From Burkholderiales bacterium (lineage in GTDB: Bacteria > Pseudomonadota > Gammaproteobacteria > Burkholderiales > Casimicrobiaceae), in NCBI GenBank assembly GCA_031257235.1, contig JAIRPA010000076.1, positions 1-7,804 of the forward strand: 7,804 nucleotides of DNA, given 5' to 3'. The position numbers were made by a program, and so were the translations under genes. Shown piece after piece: positions 1 to 6,718 of this stretch. Each line of letters opens with the position of its first letter. The stretch's first letter is position 1. The notes beneath the pieces are model-generated. The model was not told the origin of the DNA and made no database searches. It saw only the letters and a program-made list of their open reading frames with translations.

Positions 1-49
1 AGTTTTGGGCAGTTCGGGTTGGGCGGTTCGATTTTTGTCGGACGAAGGT

Positions 50-55
50 TACAAT
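50..55 (+). promoter_or_regulatory. Candidate -10 element upstream of ybaK
   Basis: TACAAT lies about 40 nt before the ybaK start codon and is followed by AGCG, a context that recurs on the other strand before prlC. No good TTGACA-like -35 lies 16-18 nt upstream; the hexamer at the right spacing (27-32) is TTCGAT, a poor match. Two imperfect direct repeats, GGGCAGTTCG (7-16) and GGGCGGTTCG (21-30), cover the -35 area, so an activator site is conceivable but unproven. Confidence 0.35.
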
Positions 56-95
56 AGCGGGGAAATTTTTTTATCCAACGAATCAACGGATTGCC

Positions 96-578
96 ATGAA
101 TAAAGATGCTTATCCTGTCACGCCTGCCGTTCGTGTGCTGCGCGCACATAAAGTCGATTTTTTGCCTCATCTTTATTCTTATGAAGAACACGGCGGAACG
201 GCGGTTTCATCCGATGCGTTGAATGTTCCCGAACATCAGGTGATCAAAACGCTCATTATGGAGGATGAAGACAAAGTCCCGTTAATCGTGTTGATGCACG
301 GAGACAAAGAAGTCTCCACCAAAACACTGGCGCGTTTTCTTCACAAAAAAACCATTCAGCCTTGCGACCCTGCCGTCGCGCAAAAACATTCCGGGTATCA
401 GGTCGGCGGCACAAGCCCGTTGGGTACCAAAAAAACCATGCCCGTCTACATGGAAAAGACGATTGCCGCTCTTCCGATCCTTTATATCAACGGCGGCAAA
501 CGCGGTTTTTTGGTTTCATTAACACCCAAAGATTTAATAAGACTTGTGAACCCGATTCTCGTCGAAGCGGCGGTTTGA
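96..578 (+). CDS. ybaK: Cys-tRNA(Pro)/Cys-tRNA(Cys) deacylase YbaK
   Basis: This is a 160-residue cytosolic protein of the YbaK/EbsC single-domain editing family, whose E. coli member is about the same length. YbaK hydrolyses cysteine mischarged onto tRNA(Pro) by prolyl-tRNA synthetase and so protects translation fidelity in trans. The sequence aligns with E. coli YbaK from memory: VTPAVRVL near the N-terminus, the IKTLIM segment with Lys51 matching the lysine essential in the H. influenzae enzyme, DPAVAQKHSGYQVGG at 91-105, the GTSPLG loop (105-110) matching the family GxxPxG motif, and INGGKRG (131-137). The start is ATG at 96 with only a weak Shine-Dalgarno (ACGGA) five bases before it. 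The gene appears monocistronic, driven from the TACAAT at 50-55. Its stop lies 34 bp from the stop of the convergent TPR gene, with no terminator hairpin between them. The family assignment is firm; the tRNA specificity is inferred from the family. Confidence 0.95.
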   Translation: MNKDAYPVTPAVRVLRAHKVDFLPHLYSYEEHGGTAVSSDALNVPEHQVIKTLIMEDEDKVPLIVLMHGDKEVSTKTLARFLHKKTIQPCDPAVAQKHSGYQVGGTSPLGTKKTMPVYMEKTIAALPILYINGGKRGFLVSLTPKDLIRLVNPILVEAAV

Positions 579-612
579 GCGTCTCCCGTCAGGTTTTAAA
601 TAGATAGGGGTG

Positions 613-1911
613 TTATTGTTCAAGAGAACGAAGCCCGCTTTTTGCTAACGCATTGTCCGGATCAATTTGCAAAGCGCGGGTAAAATCCGCGCGAGCGCGG
701 GAGGACTCCCCTTTTTTAAGATAAAGGTAACCACGATTGATATAAGCTAAGTCAAGATTGGGGTTAAACCTTAAGGCTTGAAGGTAATCTGCCATTGCGA
801 GGGAGTCATTGCCGCTTTCAAAATAAATAAGACCGCGATTGTTGTAAGCAAGAGCAAAAGAAGGATCAAGTTCCAGTGCCTTATTGTAGTCAGACATAGC
901 ACTTTTGGAATTGCCGGTTTTATAATAGGCAAATCCTCGCTTTAAATAAAAATCCGCATTGATGTACTTCTTAGTGCTAAGTTTTTCCGCCTCGTTGAAG
1001 TCATCTATTGCGTGCTTGTAATCCTGTTTTTGGGAATAAATAAACCCCCGATTGATAAAATTATAATTATCTTTAGGATCAAGTTGAATGGCCATGTTGA
1101 AATCAAGCATGGCGCGATCGTAATCGCGTTTTAAAAGGTAAGATCGCGCACGATGAGTGTAGGCATTCGCAAGTGTCGGATACATTTTAACCCATTGGTC
1201 AAAGTCGGCGATGGCAAGATCGTAGTTGCCTTTTTTTTGATAGGACTTGCCACGATTGATATAAGCTGTCACATCGGTTGGATTGAGTTTCAGCGCTTGA
1301 TTAAAGTCTGAAATGGCTCGGTCAAAATCATTTTTGTCCTTATAAGCATTTCCTCGATTGATGTACGTGAGTTCGTATTTAGGGTCAAGTTTGAGTGCTT
1401 GATTGTAATCTGCAAACGCGCGATCAAAGTCACCCTGCTCATGGTAGTAAAACCCACGACTGTTATATGCCATAACGTACTTTGGGTCGAGTTTGATTGC
1501 CTGATTGTAATCAGCGATTGTTTGCTCTTTATTTCCTTGTCTGGAATGTGCGTTGCCTCGGTTGTTATAAGCCTTCTCATAGTTAGGATTCAACTTGATG
1601 GATGTGTCAAAATCCGCAATAGCCAATTTATTGAGACCTAATCGCGCATAAGTCAATCCTCTCTTGTAAAACGCCATTGCGTGAGAAGGATTGAGTTCGA
1701 TGGCTTTTGTGAAATCGATTAACGCGTCCTCATAACAACGATACTCGTAATATGCGCTCCCGCGATCATAATATTCAGACGCATTTTTGGGATTCCGCAA
1801 AACCTCCAAACTTGGTGCAGAAGGATTTTGATCAACTTTGCCTATAACATTATGTGAAACGAGGGCGGCAAGAATGATTGCGATCAATTTGAAGAGGATG
1901 GATTTTCTCAT
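613..1911 (-). CDS. Secreted 11-repeat TPR protein, function unknown
   Basis: This is a 432-residue protein made almost entirely of tetratricopeptide repeats. After a signal-peptide-like N-terminus (MRK, then a hydrophobic stretch to about residue 18, with possible cleavage after VIG at 22-24) come about 11 34-residue repeats at residues 43-419. Each has the pattern AYxNRGxxYxxxGxxxxAxxDFxxALxLDP. Repeat 8 is irregular: it ends LSTKKY and carries about 3 extra residues. The protein is probably periplasmic or secreted and mediates protein-protein contacts; no catalytic domain is visible. I chose ATG at 1909-1911, preceded by AAGG with a 7-nt gap, over a TTG at 1927-1929 that directly abuts the prlC stop. 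The gene lies 18 nt after prlC on the same strand, so co-transcription is likely. Spot rows counted by eye are about 33-37% GC, against about 55% in a ribB row, which suggests different ancestry or repeat-driven drift. The partner is unknown. Confidence 0.85.
   Translation of the reverse strand: MRKSILFKLIAIILAALVSHNVIGKVDQNPSAPSLEVLRNPKNASEYYDRGSAYYEYRCYEDALIDFTKAIELNPSHAMAFYKRGLTYARLGLNKLAIADFDTSIKLNPNYEKAYNNRGNAHSRQGNKEQTIADYNQAIKLDPKYVMAYNSRGFYYHEQGDFDRAFADYNQALKLDPKYELTYINRGNAYKDKNDFDRAISDFNQALKLNPTDVTAYINRGKSYQKKGNYDLAIADFDQWVKMYPTLANAYTHRARSYLLKRDYDRAMLDFNMAIQLDPKDNYNFINRGFIYSQKQDYKHAIDDFNEAEKLSTKKYINADFYLKRGFAYYKTGNSKSAMSDYNKALELDPSFALAYNNRGLIYFESGNDSLAMADYLQALRFNPNLDLAYINRGYLYLKKGESSRARADFTRALQIDPDNALAKSGLRSLEQ
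655..1785 (-). repeat. Tandem 102-bp coding repeats (11 TPR units)
   Basis: The TPR gene is built of about 11 diverged units of 102 bp (34 codons) in tandem. The repetition is clear in protein (NRG, DFxQALKLDP) and visible in DNA: on the plus strand the string TTGATTGTAATC or close variants recurs at roughly 102-bp steps near 1300, 1400 and 1500. Between repeats 8 and 9 the register slips by about 9 bp. Units 3 to 5 are the most alike, suggesting the most recent duplication or conversion there. Confidence 0.85.
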
Positions 1912-1929
1912 ACGAAGACCTTGACTCAA

Positions 1930-3996
1930 CTAGGCGTTTTCCACCAACCCGTGATGCCTTAAAAAAGCCTCTTGGTTTGGAGCTCGTCCGCAAAACGCGA
2001 TAAAAGATTCCAACGCGGGACGCGCGCTGCCTCTGCCTAATAATTCGTCTCTGAATTTTTGTCCCAGCGTATGGCGATAAGTGTCTTGTTTTTCAAAAAA
2101 ACTATAGACATCGGAGGATAAGACTTCCGCGTGCAAATAACTATAATAGCCCGCTGCGTAACCGCCCGCAAAGATGTGTCCAAAGGTGTTGGCGAAGCGA
2201 TCATAATCCGCCGTGGGAACCACGGCAATTTCGCGTCGAACGTCCGCCAATACTTTTTCATAATCGACCGGAGCGGGAAGGGTGTGCAACAACATATCAA
2301 ACAGCGCAAACTCTATCTGGCGCAGCAAAAACAAACCCGATTGAAAGTGACGCGCGCGGGTCATCTTATCGAACAGCTCGCGCGGCAACGGTTTTTTCGT
2401 CTCTATGTGTTCGCTCATTGCCTGAAGGGTTTCCCATTCATAACAAAAGTTTTCCATGAATTGGCTGGGCAATTCCACCGCATCCCATTCAAAATTTTCC
2501 ATGCCCGATACGCCCGGAGTGGCTTCATGAGTCAGTAAGTGATGAAGCCCGTGACCGAACTCGTGAAACAGCGTGGTGACATCATCGTGCCTCAAGGTGG
2601 CAGGAAACCCGCCCACCGCGCCTGCAAAATTCATCGTCAAATAAGCAATCGGTCGTTCGGCGTGATCTTGAGATAAACGTCTCAAAGGCAACGCACCCCC
2701 CATCCACGCGCCGCCTTGCTTGGTGTCACGAGCGTAAAGATCAAGATAAACGCGACCGATGACTTCATCGGCGGGATCGCGCAATTCAAAATGGCGAACA
2801 TCCGGGTGCCATGTTTGGGCAGGCGTTTCCACCAGCGTGACGCCGTAGAGCTCACGGGTCAATGAAAACAAGCCCGCCAAAACTTTTTCGATAGGGAAGT
2901 ATTGTCGAACCTCTTCGTCCGAAAACGCATAGTTTTGTTCTTTTAATTTTTCCGACACAAACGCCAAGTCGTGCGGTAAAAGCTCGGTTAAATTCAGTTG
3001 ATCACGCGCAAATTCGGTCAAGGCATTGAGATCACGTTGGGCAAACGGTTTTGCGCGCGCCGCGAGATTTTTAAGAAACGCAATCACTTCATCAACGCTT
3101 TTGGCCATCTTGGGCACCAGCGACAAAGCGCCATAGTGCGGAAACCCTAAAAGATGCGCCTCTTCTTCGCGCAGATTTAAAAGTTGACGGATGATAGGCG
3201 CGTTATCGCGTTCGGGGTTTGCGGCAAGCTCGGAAGCGCGCGTTAAATAAGCGCGGTGCAGGGTTGCGCGCAGTTGGCGATTTTTGGCAAAGCGCATCAC
3301 CGGTTGATAGCAGGGAAACAATAAGGTTAAACGATAACCTTCTTCGCCGTTTTGGGTTGCGGTTTCACGCGCCTTGGTGATGACATCCAAAGGCAATCCG
3401 TCAAGCTCTTCTTTATCGTGAACGAATAACGAAAAGGCTTGCGTGGCGTCCAACACGTGATCGTCAAACGTCGCCGATAGTGTTGCCTGCGCTTCTTGAT
3501 TGTCTTTAAATCGCGCGCGTTGTTCGGGAGGCAACGCCACCCCGCCTAATCGAAAATCGCGCAAAGTGTGGGCAACGGCGGTTTGTTGCGCCGGCGATAA
3601 GGTGTTAAAAAGATCGCTTTCGTGCAATGCGGTATAACGCGCAAACAAACGCTCGTCTTGTTGTAAATCCGTGTGAAACGCCGTCAAAATCGGCAACCCC
3701 AGGTTATAGGCGTCGCGCCATTCATGCGTATTGACGACGGCGTTGAAGTGCGAGACCACGTGCCACATCACGTCCAGACGATCCAGCGCGTCGGATATAG
3801 GCAGGACAAGATTTTCCCAAGTCGGCGGGTCACGGACATCTATCGCGGATTGGACGACGGCACGGGCTTGACGGATCCGTTCTGCCAGCGCATCGGCAAC
3901 GTGTTCGGGACGCACTTCGGAAAAAAGTGGCAAGCCTTGCGCCACCAACAAAGGGTTAGAGGATGACAGAGACGATTTCATGTTGTTTGATGACAT
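1930..3996 (-). CDS. prlC: Oligopeptidase A (M3 family zinc metallopeptidase)
   Basis: This is a 688-residue cytoplasmic zinc endopeptidase of the thimet oligopeptidase (M3A) family; E. coli PrlC/OpdA is about 680 residues. In E. coli it degrades short peptides, including cleaved signal peptides. The zinc motif HEFGH is at 478-482 with catalytic Glu479. The third ligand is most likely Glu508 in WDAVELPSQF. The substrate-binding segment GHIFAGGYAAGYYSYL (606-621) is intact, with His607 and tyrosines 613, 617, 618 and 620. The helical N-terminal domain (NPLLVAQGLPLFSEVRPEHV at 14-33) is typical. After GYYSYL this protein has His-Ala where E. coli, as I recall it, has Trp-Ala. The start is ATG at 3994-3996; ATG 3979-3981 (Met6) is possible, and neither has a strong ribosome binding site. 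The gene is followed at 18 nt by the TPR gene. No heat-shock type promoter was recognised. Confidence 0.96.
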   Translation of the reverse strand: MSSNNMKSSLSSSNPLLVAQGLPLFSEVRPEHVADALAERIRQARAVVQSAIDVRDPPTWENLVLPISDALDRLDVMWHVVSHFNAVVNTHEWRDAYNLGLPILTAFHTDLQQDERLFARYTALHESDLFNTLSPAQQTAVAHTLRDFRLGGVALPPEQRARFKDNQEAQATLSATFDDHVLDATQAFSLFVHDKEELDGLPLDVITKARETATQNGEEGYRLTLLFPCYQPVMRFAKNRQLRATLHRAYLTRASELAANPERDNAPIIRQLLNLREEEAHLLGFPHYGALSLVPKMAKSVDEVIAFLKNLAARAKPFAQRDLNALTEFARDQLNLTELLPHDLAFVSEKLKEQNYAFSDEEVRQYFPIEKVLAGLFSLTRELYGVTLVETPAQTWHPDVRHFELRDPADEVIGRVYLDLYARDTKQGGAWMGGALPLRRLSQDHAERPIAYLTMNFAGAVGGFPATLRHDDVTTLFHEFGHGLHHLLTHEATPGVSGMENFEWDAVELPSQFMENFCYEWETLQAMSEHIETKKPLPRELFDKMTRARHFQSGLFLLRQIEFALFDMLLHTLPAPVDYEKVLADVRREIAVVPTADYDRFANTFGHIFAGGYAAGYYSYLHAEVLSSDVYSFFEKQDTYRHTLGQKFRDELLGRGSARPALESFIAFCGRAPNQEAFLRHHGLVENA

Positions 3997-4015
3997 TTAA
4001 ATGTTTGTTCTCGCT

Positions 4016-4021
4016 ATTGTA
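4016..4021 (-). promoter_or_regulatory. Candidate -10 element for prlC and the TPR gene
   Basis: Read on the minus strand this is TACAAT followed by AGCGAGAAC, the same TACAATAGCG string seen before ybaK on the other strand. It lies 19 bp before the prlC start codon, so a transcript would have a very short leader. No convincing -35 is visible at 16-18 nt; the nearest TTGACA-like hexamer, TCAAGA, is too close. Confidence 0.35.
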
Positions 4022-4132
4022 ATAAAAGTGGAAGTCTTGAGGCTTTAAGTTAGACGCATGTTACCAAACTCCCTCTCTTTTTTGCCTTTGGGCAGTTTGG
4101 CATTTTTCTTGCCACAATAGTTCTGCTCTAAT

Positions 4133-4179
4133 GAGACCTCTGCAAAACACGGGTACGGCGACTGTTTTGCAAAGCTCTT
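4133..4179. repeat. Hairpin element with GACCTYTGCAAAAC arms (left copy)
   Basis: CTCTGCAAAACA (4138-4149) pairs with TGTTTTGCAAAG (4163-4174) with one mismatch around a 13-nt loop. After one C/C mismatch the stem continues with GAGA (4133-4136, the outermost pair being a G.T wobble) against TCTT (4176-4179). The arm begins GAGACC and resembles the GACCTTTGCAAA arm of a second hairpin at 4521-4565. No T-run follows, so it is not a canonical terminator. It lies about 60 bp before the small gene and could fall in its 5' leader or be a short palindromic mobile remnant. From memory the arm resembles GAGACCTTTGCAAAA ends of small repeats and IS5-like elements in Neisseria. Confidence 0.6.
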
Positions 4180-4236
4180 CTCATCATACTGATGACTGGC
4201 TGTACCGAGTAAACCAACAATACCAAAGGAATAACA

Positions 4237-4494
4237 ATGACGCGGAATTTTATTGAAACAATGCGCGATGCGGCATTTGTTTTTATTAACGGGGAGATTT
4301 TTCAAGCGAGTTATGTGCGGGTTCCCGATGAAACCACCGTTCCCGACGATATTGTTTTAGAGGCAACGCGCGATAACTCCGAGGTGGAATTAACAAGGCT
4401 TGACATTGATCAGGCGGTCGCGTTGAACGCGGGGTTCTTCAAATTAAAAAGCGGCATGGTCGTTCGTTTCCTGCCGGCCTCCACATTACACTGA
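4237..4494 (+). CDS. Small acidic protein of unknown function
   Basis: This 85-residue protein is one I do not recognise. It is real by its signals: ATG at 4237 is preceded by AAAGGA (4225-4230) with a 6-nt spacer, the best ribosome binding site in this part of the window. It has about 13 acidic and 8 basic residues, no cysteine, no signal peptide and no membrane segment. Alternating hydrophobic stretches (AAFVFINGEIFQASYVRV at 12-29 and GFFKLKSGMVVRFLP at 66-80) suggest a small beta-rich cytosolic fold with a polar middle (31-60) containing EATRDNSEVELTRLDID. It stands alone on the plus strand between the minus-strand prlC and nusB, with hairpin repeats about 60 bp before its start and 26 bp after its stop. 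An antitoxin-like or regulatory role cannot be argued, because no partner gene is present. A conserved lineage-specific protein or cargo of a small mobile unit are both open. Confidence 0.75.
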   Translation: MTRNFIETMRDAAFVFINGEIFQASYVRVPDETTVPDDIVLEATRDNSEVELTRLDIDQAVALNAGFFKLKSGMVVRFLPASTLH

Positions 4495-4520
4495 TATTGC
4501 ATTGACCTTGCACGGTTGAA

Positions 4521-4565
4521 GACCTTTGCAAATGCTTATTGTTTGATCGGAGTTTTGCAAAGGTT
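4521..4565. repeat. Hairpin element with GACCTTTGCAAA arms (right copy)
   Basis: ACCTTTGCAAA (4522-4532) and TTTGCAAAGGT (4554-4564) form a perfect 11-bp inverted repeat around a 21-nt loop, extendable by one G.T wobble. It sits in the 78-bp gap between the convergent stops of the small gene and nusB, so it could help end transcription from both sides. However, neither strand has a T-run after the stem, so it is not a standard intrinsic terminator. The arms match those of the hairpin at 4133-4179. Confidence 0.65.
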
Positions 4566-4572
4566 GTGATGC

Positions 4573-5001
4573 CTACTTTTTTCTTATTTCCGCGGCCAAT
4601 TTATCCAAAACACCGTTGACGAGCTGATGCCCTTCCGTGCCGCCGTAGGTTTTGGCAAGCTCCACGGCTTCATCCAAAATCACCTTGCGCGGCACATCCG
4701 GTCGATGCAAAAGCTCCCAAGTCGATAACACCAAAATCGCCAATTCCACCGGTGCTACCGCTTCCGGCGCACAGTTTAAATAAGGGGCGAGTTGTTGTTT
4801 GATCGCCTCGGCTTCCAAAGCAACGCCCCGCCATACTTCGGCAAAATAGGCTTGGTCTGCGTATTGGTAGTAGCGCGATTCGGCAATCACGTGCTCGGCA
4901 ATTTCATCCGGGTTGTGACGGGTTAAAAGAAATTCATACAGGCTTTGCATGACCAACACGCGCGCGCGGCGACGCTCGTAAATATCGAACTTTTTGGTCA
5001 T
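4573..5001 (-). CDS. nusB: Transcription antitermination protein NusB
   Basis: This is a 142-residue all-helical RNA-binding factor, the usual length for the family. With NusE (ribosomal protein S10) it binds boxA in rRNA leaders and promotes processive transcription and correct maturation of ribosomal RNA. The arginine-rich RNA-binding start YERRRARVLVMQSLYEF (8-24) is present. So is the conserved C-terminal half: APVELAILVLSTWELL (83-98), KVILDEAVELAKTYG (106-120) and the family signature GHQLVNGVLDKLA (124-136). ATG at 4999-5001 overlaps the ribH stop as ATGA, which implies translational coupling. The pairing of ribH with nusB is widespread in bacteria. Its downstream flank holds the 4521-4565 hairpin. 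Confidence 0.96.
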   Translation of the reverse strand: MTKKFDIYERRRARVLVMQSLYEFLLTRHNPDEIAEHVIAESRYYQYADQAYFAEVWRGVALEAEAIKQQLAPYLNCAPEAVAPVELAILVLSTWELLHRPDVPRKVILDEAVELAKTYGGTEGHQLVNGVLDKLAAEIRKK

Positions 5002-5462
5002 TGTTTGTCCAATTGCACGGTGGCGTTGTGTGCCGCGACGGCGGCAGCGACCGCCTCAAAACCTTTTTGATCCATGCGCGCAATCGCCTGTTCGTCGTTC
5101 TCGCAGGTCAAAATACCGTTGCCAATGACAATATCAAAATCATGGGTGACGCGCGCCAGACCGGCGGCGGATTCGTTGGAGACGATTTCAAAATGGTAAG
5201 TCTCCCCGCGAATGACCGCGCCTAAAGCCACCAAGACATCAAAGTGATCGCTTTGCGCCATTCTTCGTAACGCGATCGGAATTTCCAGCGCGCCGTCCAC
5301 ACGAAGCACCGTCACCTTAAGCGAGCCGGAGTCGTTGGATTCAAGAAAACGCATCGCGCCTTTTAAAAGACCGTCGCTGATGGTTTTGTTAAATTCGGAA
5401 ACAACAATGCCGATCGACAATTTCGACGTCGAATGATTTCGAGGGATTTCAACAAGTTTCAT
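4998..5462 (-). CDS. ribH: 6,7-dimethyl-8-ribityllumazine synthase
   Basis: This 154-residue protein is lumazine synthase (E. coli RibE, 156 residues). It condenses 5-amino-6-ribitylamino-uracil with the 3,4-dihydroxy-2-butanone 4-phosphate made by the upstream RibB, the penultimate step to riboflavin. Visible motifs are SEFN with the ring-stacking Phe24 (22-25), GALEIP (57-62), and GAVIRGETYHFEIV (81-94) with His90 in the place of the catalytic histidine. NGILTCENDEQAIARM (115-130) includes Arg129, a likely phosphate contact. The residue before GALEIP is Asp56, where the family nearly always has proline (VPGA); the codon is GAC and needs two base changes from any proline codon. The start ATG at 5460-5462 has AGGA about 11 nt upstream, a rather long spacing. 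The gene lies 20 nt after ribBX and overlaps nusB by 4 nt. Confidence 0.96.
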   Translation of the reverse strand: MKLVEIPRNHSTSKLSIGIVVSEFNKTISDGLLKGAMRFLESNDSGSLKVTVLRVDGALEIPIALRRMAQSDHFDVLVALGAVIRGETYHFEIVSNESAAGLARVTHDFDIVIGNGILTCENDEQAIARMDQKGFEAVAAAVAAHNATVQLDKQ

Positions 5463-5482
5463 CTGTTTTTTTATCCTAAAAG

Positions 5483-6595
5483 TTAAGAAAGAGCCTTGTT
5501 GTCGGGAGAAAGAAAGCCGACGACTTCAAGACCAAAGCCCGCCATACTGGGGAGTTTTAAAGGGCGCGACAAAAGCCGCATTTTCTTGACGTTCAAATCG
5601 CGCAAAATCTGCGCGCCGATGCCGTAATCGCGCAACGCCAATGAAGGATTGGAAGCCGGTTTTCCGCCAATCGCGCGAGAACGCAGTTCAAGCCCCGATT
5701 CTCCGCGATGCAGGAGGATGATCACCCCGGCAGGAGCGTTTTTAATGGCGCGCAACGCGGGGAAAACGCCCCATGAATGCGTGGACGAATGAGGGGGGGC
5801 TTCATCCAGAAAGTCTAAAAGGGAAATAGGTTCGTGGACGCGCACCGGCGTTTCTTGTTCCGGGTCGGGCGTGCCGTGAACCAAGGCTAAATTGGTGTCG
5901 TCCGATAAGCGGTCACGATACACAAAAAGCGTAAATTCACCGACCGCCGTGCGAACGTTTCGCTGCCCCACGCGCTCTAAAAGAGATTCGGTTTGACTGC
6001 GCAAGTGGATCAAATCCGCAATCGCGCCGATTTTAAGCCCGTGCTTTTTCGCGAATATCTCAAGATCGGGCAACCTTGCCATCGTGCCGTCGGGATTTAA
6101 AATTTCGCAGATCGCCGTGGCAGGGGTCAGCCCCGCCATGGCCGCCAAATCACAGCCGGCTTCGGTGTGCCCGGCTCTGACCAACACCCCCCCGGCACGC
6201 GCCATGCACGGGAAAATATGTCCGGGTTGAACGATGTCGGCGGGTTTGGCGTCCGGCGCCACGGCTTTTTTAATGGTCGTCGCGCGATCCGCGGCAGAGA
6301 TTCCGGTGGTCACGCCCTCCGCGGCTTCAATCGACATCGTGAAATTGGTGCCGAAAGACGAGCGATTGTTTTGCGACATCAAAGGAAGGTTGAGTTGTTG
6401 ACACCGCTCTTCCGTGAGCGTCAGACAGACCAACCCCCGCGCGTGGGTCGCCATAAAATTGATGGCGTCCGGCGTGACAAAATCAGCCGCCATCATTAAA
6501 TCGCCTTCGTTTTCGCGGTTTTCCTCATCCACCAAAACGATCATGCGCCCCGCTTTTAATTCAGCGACGATTTCAGGAATAGTCGAAATTGTCAT
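5483..6595 (-). CDS. ribB: 3,4-dihydroxy-2-butanone 4-phosphate synthase with degenerate RibA-like domain (RibBX type)
   Basis: This is a 370-residue protein. The N-terminal RibB domain (about 1-200) converts ribulose 5-phosphate to 3,4-dihydroxy-2-butanone 4-phosphate plus formate for the riboflavin pathway. It carries the acidic loop DEENRENEGD (23-32), VTTGISAADRATT (95-107), PGHIFP (124-129) and RAGHTEAGCDLA (140-151). The C-terminal domain (about 205-365) resembles GTP cyclohydrolase II but lacks its zinc cysteines: the stretch after VRVHE (251-255) reads PISLLDFLDEAPPHSSTHSW instead of the CLTGDxFGSxRCDCG motif. GTP cyclohydrolase activity is therefore not expected and a separate ribA should exist elsewhere; a regulatory role for this domain is only inferred. 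I chose ATG 6593-6595, with GGAAGG five bases before it, over an upstream GTG at 6626-6628 that adds 11 unlikely residues. It is the first gene of the ribB-ribH-nusB operon. Confidence 0.93.
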   Translation of the reverse strand: MTISTIPEIVAELKAGRMIVLVDEENRENEGDLMMAADFVTPDAINFMATHARGLVCLTLTEERCQQLNLPLMSQNNRSSFGTNFTMSIEAAEGVTTGISAADRATTIKKAVAPDAKPADIVQPGHIFPCMARAGGVLVRAGHTEAGCDLAAMAGLTPATAICEILNPDGTMARLPDLEIFAKKHGLKIGAIADLIHLRSQTESLLERVGQRNVRTAVGEFTLFVYRDRLSDDTNLALVHGTPDPEQETPVRVHEPISLLDFLDEAPPHSSTHSWGVFPALRAIKNAPAGVIILLHRGESGLELRSRAIGGKPASNPSLALRDYGIGAQILRDLNVKKMRLLSRPLKLPSMAGFGLEVVGFLSPDNKALS

Positions 6596-6653
6596 ATGAG
6601 CCTTCCAAGCCTTCTTTCTGCCAAACACCGATTGAATTTTCGGAGAAAGCAGG

Positions 6654-6659
6654 ATTTTA
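6654..6659 (-). promoter_or_regulatory. Candidate -10 element for the rib-nusB operon
   Basis: On the minus strand this reads TAAAAT followed by CC, about 58 nt before the chosen ribB start. It matches the TAAAATC form also seen before yceD. No good -35 is found at 16-18 nt upstream; TTGTGA is about 23 nt away. No FMN riboswitch (RFN element) was recognised in the leader. Confidence 0.35.
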
Positions 6660-6718
6660 CTCCAAGTGTTCCATCGCGTTCGTCACAAAGAAAAAGGTAG
6701 CCCCGACTTTACTCAAGC

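Noticed and set aside
666..674. TTTGCAAAG in the TPR gene as another copy of the hairpin arm
   Set aside because: The flanks do not match the GACC...AAC consensus and there is no inverted partner; it encodes a repeat codon run and is probably chance.
1927..1929. TTG start for the TPR gene giving 438 residues
   Set aside because: It abuts the prlC stop, and the ATG six codons later has a well-placed AAGG and a proper signal-peptide start.
4045..4305. 86-residue minus-strand reading frame overlapping the prlC upstream region and the small gene
   Set aside because: It overlaps the well-supported plus-strand small gene and the left hairpin, has no good ribosome binding site, and has low-complexity, cysteine- and lysine-rich content unlike a known protein.
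6626..6628. Upstream GTG start for ribB giving 381 residues
   Set aside because: The extra 11 residues are basic and not family-like, and the internal ATG has a well-spaced GGAAGG.
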